Positions 62,706 to 64,000 of a stretch of 64,000 nucleotides of DNA are shown piece after piece. The position numbers and the translations under genes were made by a program. Within the stretch, counting starts at the first letter, position 1. The number at the start of each line of letters is the position of its first letter. Origin of the DNA: Saprospiraceae bacterium (GTDB lineage: Bacteria; Bacteroidota; Bacteroidia; Chitinophagales; Saprospiraceae); assembly GCA_020631355.1 (NCBI GenBank), contig JAHDHL010000007.1, positions 62,001 through 126,000 of the forward strand, read 5' to 3'. A model generated the notes under the pieces. That model searched no databases, was not told the origin of the DNA, and saw only the letters and a program-made list of their open reading frames with translations.

Positions 62706-63897
62706 AGGGAATTAAAAATCGTTTGCGATAAAATTCGAATTGTGCATCTACTTCCTTTTCAATTAATCCAAAATCAGATAATGTATAATGATGGACGCCG
62801 TATTTATGTTGCCGGTTCTGCATATTCATTTTATGAATAATTTCCTTTTCTTTCTTCCCGAATTCCAAACTTAAATCATCCATTAATCCAGCAATGGTTT
62901 TTTCATAATTATTTTTCATATCATGGTAGGAAATATGACTGACCTGAACAGTGGGATTCCCATCCCAATATTCCAGTGCATTCCGTAACATCATCACATC
63001 TTTCTCCAACCAATGTTTGGATAATTCCAAGGGATTTATCACATCAGAAAAAACCCATCGCCCATGATACACCATACTACAAAAAGACGGAATAACTTTT
63101 AAAGGATCCCGGTAGGTATGAATAAATTGTGCGTCAGGAAAAACTTGCACGGCCTCTTTTACAAACTCCAAATACTGAGGTGTTTTCAGTACCCATCTTT
63201 GGTTAGGGTTTTGCCAAGTAAGTAATTTTAATACTTTTTTCAAATATTGATATGCGGACAAATGATTTTGTTTCCTCAGCCATTCGACGTAAGTCGGAAC
63301 ATATAATGTTGCTTCCGGAACCGTTGAAATAAAAGTCATGTCATTCAAGAGAATATCTTCTTCAGGAGCTTGGAATTCAACTGGGTGGATAGCAAAAAAA
63401 TCCGGCGCCATAAAACGCAGCGCTTTTTCAGCTTGTTTAGCAAAAGCCTTTCTTTTTTTATTATCGGAATCATTCGGAATCGGAGCCGGATTCAGTGCTT
63501 CCCACGATTGTAATGACCGAATTGTAGGATGCGCCGATAACAACCTATGGAGTCTGGTAGTACCTGTGCGTTGCAAACCGGTGATGATGATGGGAGCATT
63601 GATTTCTATATCATTGATTTCCGGATGTTTCCTAAAAAGCTCCTCTACCCTTAATCTATTCATCAGGATATTGACGAGTCTCTCCCTCGTTATGAACTGA
63701 CCAAAGGAATGTAATCGTGCATCCTTATGTATGGAATGGATCAACTGCCTCAAAGGAGTGATGAAATCCTCATTACCGAAATCACTTAATCCGGTTTTCC
63801 GTCTGGCCCGATGGATCAAATCATCCACTTCCAAGCGGAAAGGGATATTCAACTTGTTCCAAGTCCTGATGATGAATGGTCGTTTTAATGCTTTCAT
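62698..63897 (-). CDS. PAPS-dependent sulfotransferase
   Basis: About 399 residues from MKALKRPF; this start overlaps an upstream stop in ATGA and is preferred over an ATG nine codons earlier. The PAPS 5'-phosphosulfate loop reads ITGLQRTGTTRLHRLL, and the 3'-phosphate region is FIHTYRDPLKVIPSF, as in the bacterial Sulfotransfer_3 family. It transfers sulfate to a hydroxyl or amine. The SDR downstream suggests a lipid-like or isoprenoid acceptor, but this is inference. Confidence 0.87.
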   Translation of the reverse strand: MKALKRPFIIRTWNKLNIPFRLEVDDLIHRARRKTGLSDFGNEDFITPLRQLIHSIHKDARLHSFGQFITRERLVNILMNRLRVEELFRKHPEINDIEINAPIIITGLQRTGTTRLHRLLSAHPTIRSLQSWEALNPAPIPNDSDNKKRKAFAKQAEKALRFMAPDFFAIHPVEFQAPEEDILLNDMTFISTVPEATLYVPTYVEWLRKQNHLSAYQYLKKVLKLLTWQNPNQRWVLKTPQYLEFVKEAVQVFPDAQFIHTYRDPLKVIPSFCSMVYHGRWVFSDVINPLELSKHWLEKDVMMLRNALEYWDGNPTVQVSHISYHDMKNNYEKTIAGLMDDLSLEFGKKEKEIIHKMNMQNRQHKYGVHHYTLSDFGLIEKEVDAQFEFYRKRFLIPYE

Positions 63898-64000
63898 AAG
63901 GATGCCAGTTGGACCAATCTGCATTGGGGTTCGGGAAATTCATTGGCATACCACCACCGCCACAACATCGTCCCTTGTTCGTGCCCACATGGATCAATCC
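63894..64000 (-). CDS. C-terminal end of an upstream gene, partial
   Basis: A minus-strand frame open from the right edge of the window for 34 codons, ending CRLVQLASL with a TGA that overlaps the sulfotransferase ATG. The visible part, GHEQGTMLWRWWYANEFPEP, cannot be assigned to a family. Its main value is in fixing the sulfotransferase start and showing that the operon extends to the right. Confidence 0.5.
   Translation of the reverse strand, partial: IDPCGHEQGTMLWRWWYANEFPEPQCRLVQLASL

Noticed and set aside
1-64000. CRISPR arrays, insertion sequences, rRNA genes and prophage modules
   Set aside because: I looked for regularly spaced repeats, transposase or integrase motifs, terminal inverted repeats, rRNA-like sequence and phage structural genes, and found none I could support.

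Overview
The window is a stretch of a Bacteroidota chromosome, probably from the Saprospiria or a related marine lineage. The evidence is type IX secretion (T9SS) C-terminal sorting domains on several secreted proteins, a TonB-dependent receptor with a carboxypeptidase-like N-terminal domain, membrane-anchored LytTR and ToxR-like winged-helix regulators, an HxlR regulator, and TTTG / TAnnTTTG promoters ahead of several genes. The phylum is well supported; the lineage within it is an inference. I see no rRNA, insertion sequence, prophage or CRISPR array. Most of the window has even composition. Clearly more AT-rich blocks lie at about 4.1-5.1, 26.4-30.9, 47.4-54.1 and 61.7-63.9 kb.

Layout. 0-10 kb: the end of a DinB-like gene, a full-length UmuC polymerase, a metal-type TonB receptor and pyruvate carboxylase. 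9.3-11.2 kb: a nitroreductase and its divergent HxlR regulator with palindromic operators. 11.4-14.5 kb: a possible DUF7873-like gene, a 546-base stretch with two tRNA-like 3' ends, and a two-gene unit of a 2H-phosphoesterase-like protein plus an AbiEii-type nucleotidyltransferase. 14.6-24.4 kb: secreted proteins, a GT-C membrane protein, a divergent ToxR-like/TonB-like pair, an ECF sigma factor with its likely anti-sigma, a tocopherol cyclase-like protein, and a DUF2855 / quinone oxidoreductase pair. 24.4 kb: an UmuD homologue that has lost both catalytic residues. 25-30.5 kb: an MFS transporter and a two-gene unit of a 1082-residue membrane protein and a probable effector-associated-domain (EAD11) protein. 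30.9-41.7 kb: a GNAT fusion, a methyltransferase, a LytTR regulator, a hydrolase, a cupin, glycolytic gap and pgk, a Nudix hydrolase and several unknown proteins. 41.7-46.4 kb: a T9SS pentahaem cytochrome with a T9SS FG-GAP/ASPIC protein. 47.4-53.5 kb: six tightly overlapping genes (glycosyltransferase-like, LOG-like, polysaccharide deacetylase, tandem arylamine N-acetyltransferase, PhyH dioxygenase, lidless M20 peptidase) that look like an uncharacterised biosynthetic operon. 54-64 kb: secreted and membrane proteins, an LLM oxidoreductase/SDR pair, a cytosolic substrate-binding-like protein, a methyltransferase, an SRPBCC protein, and an SDR/sulfotransferase unit that runs off the window.

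The strongest candidates for new biology are: (1) the EAD11 plus large membrane protein operon; (2) the NTase/2H unit beside tRNA-like sequences; (3) the six-gene overlapping operon with the duplicated acetyltransferase; and (4) the dyad-less UmuD, separated from umuC by 23 kb.
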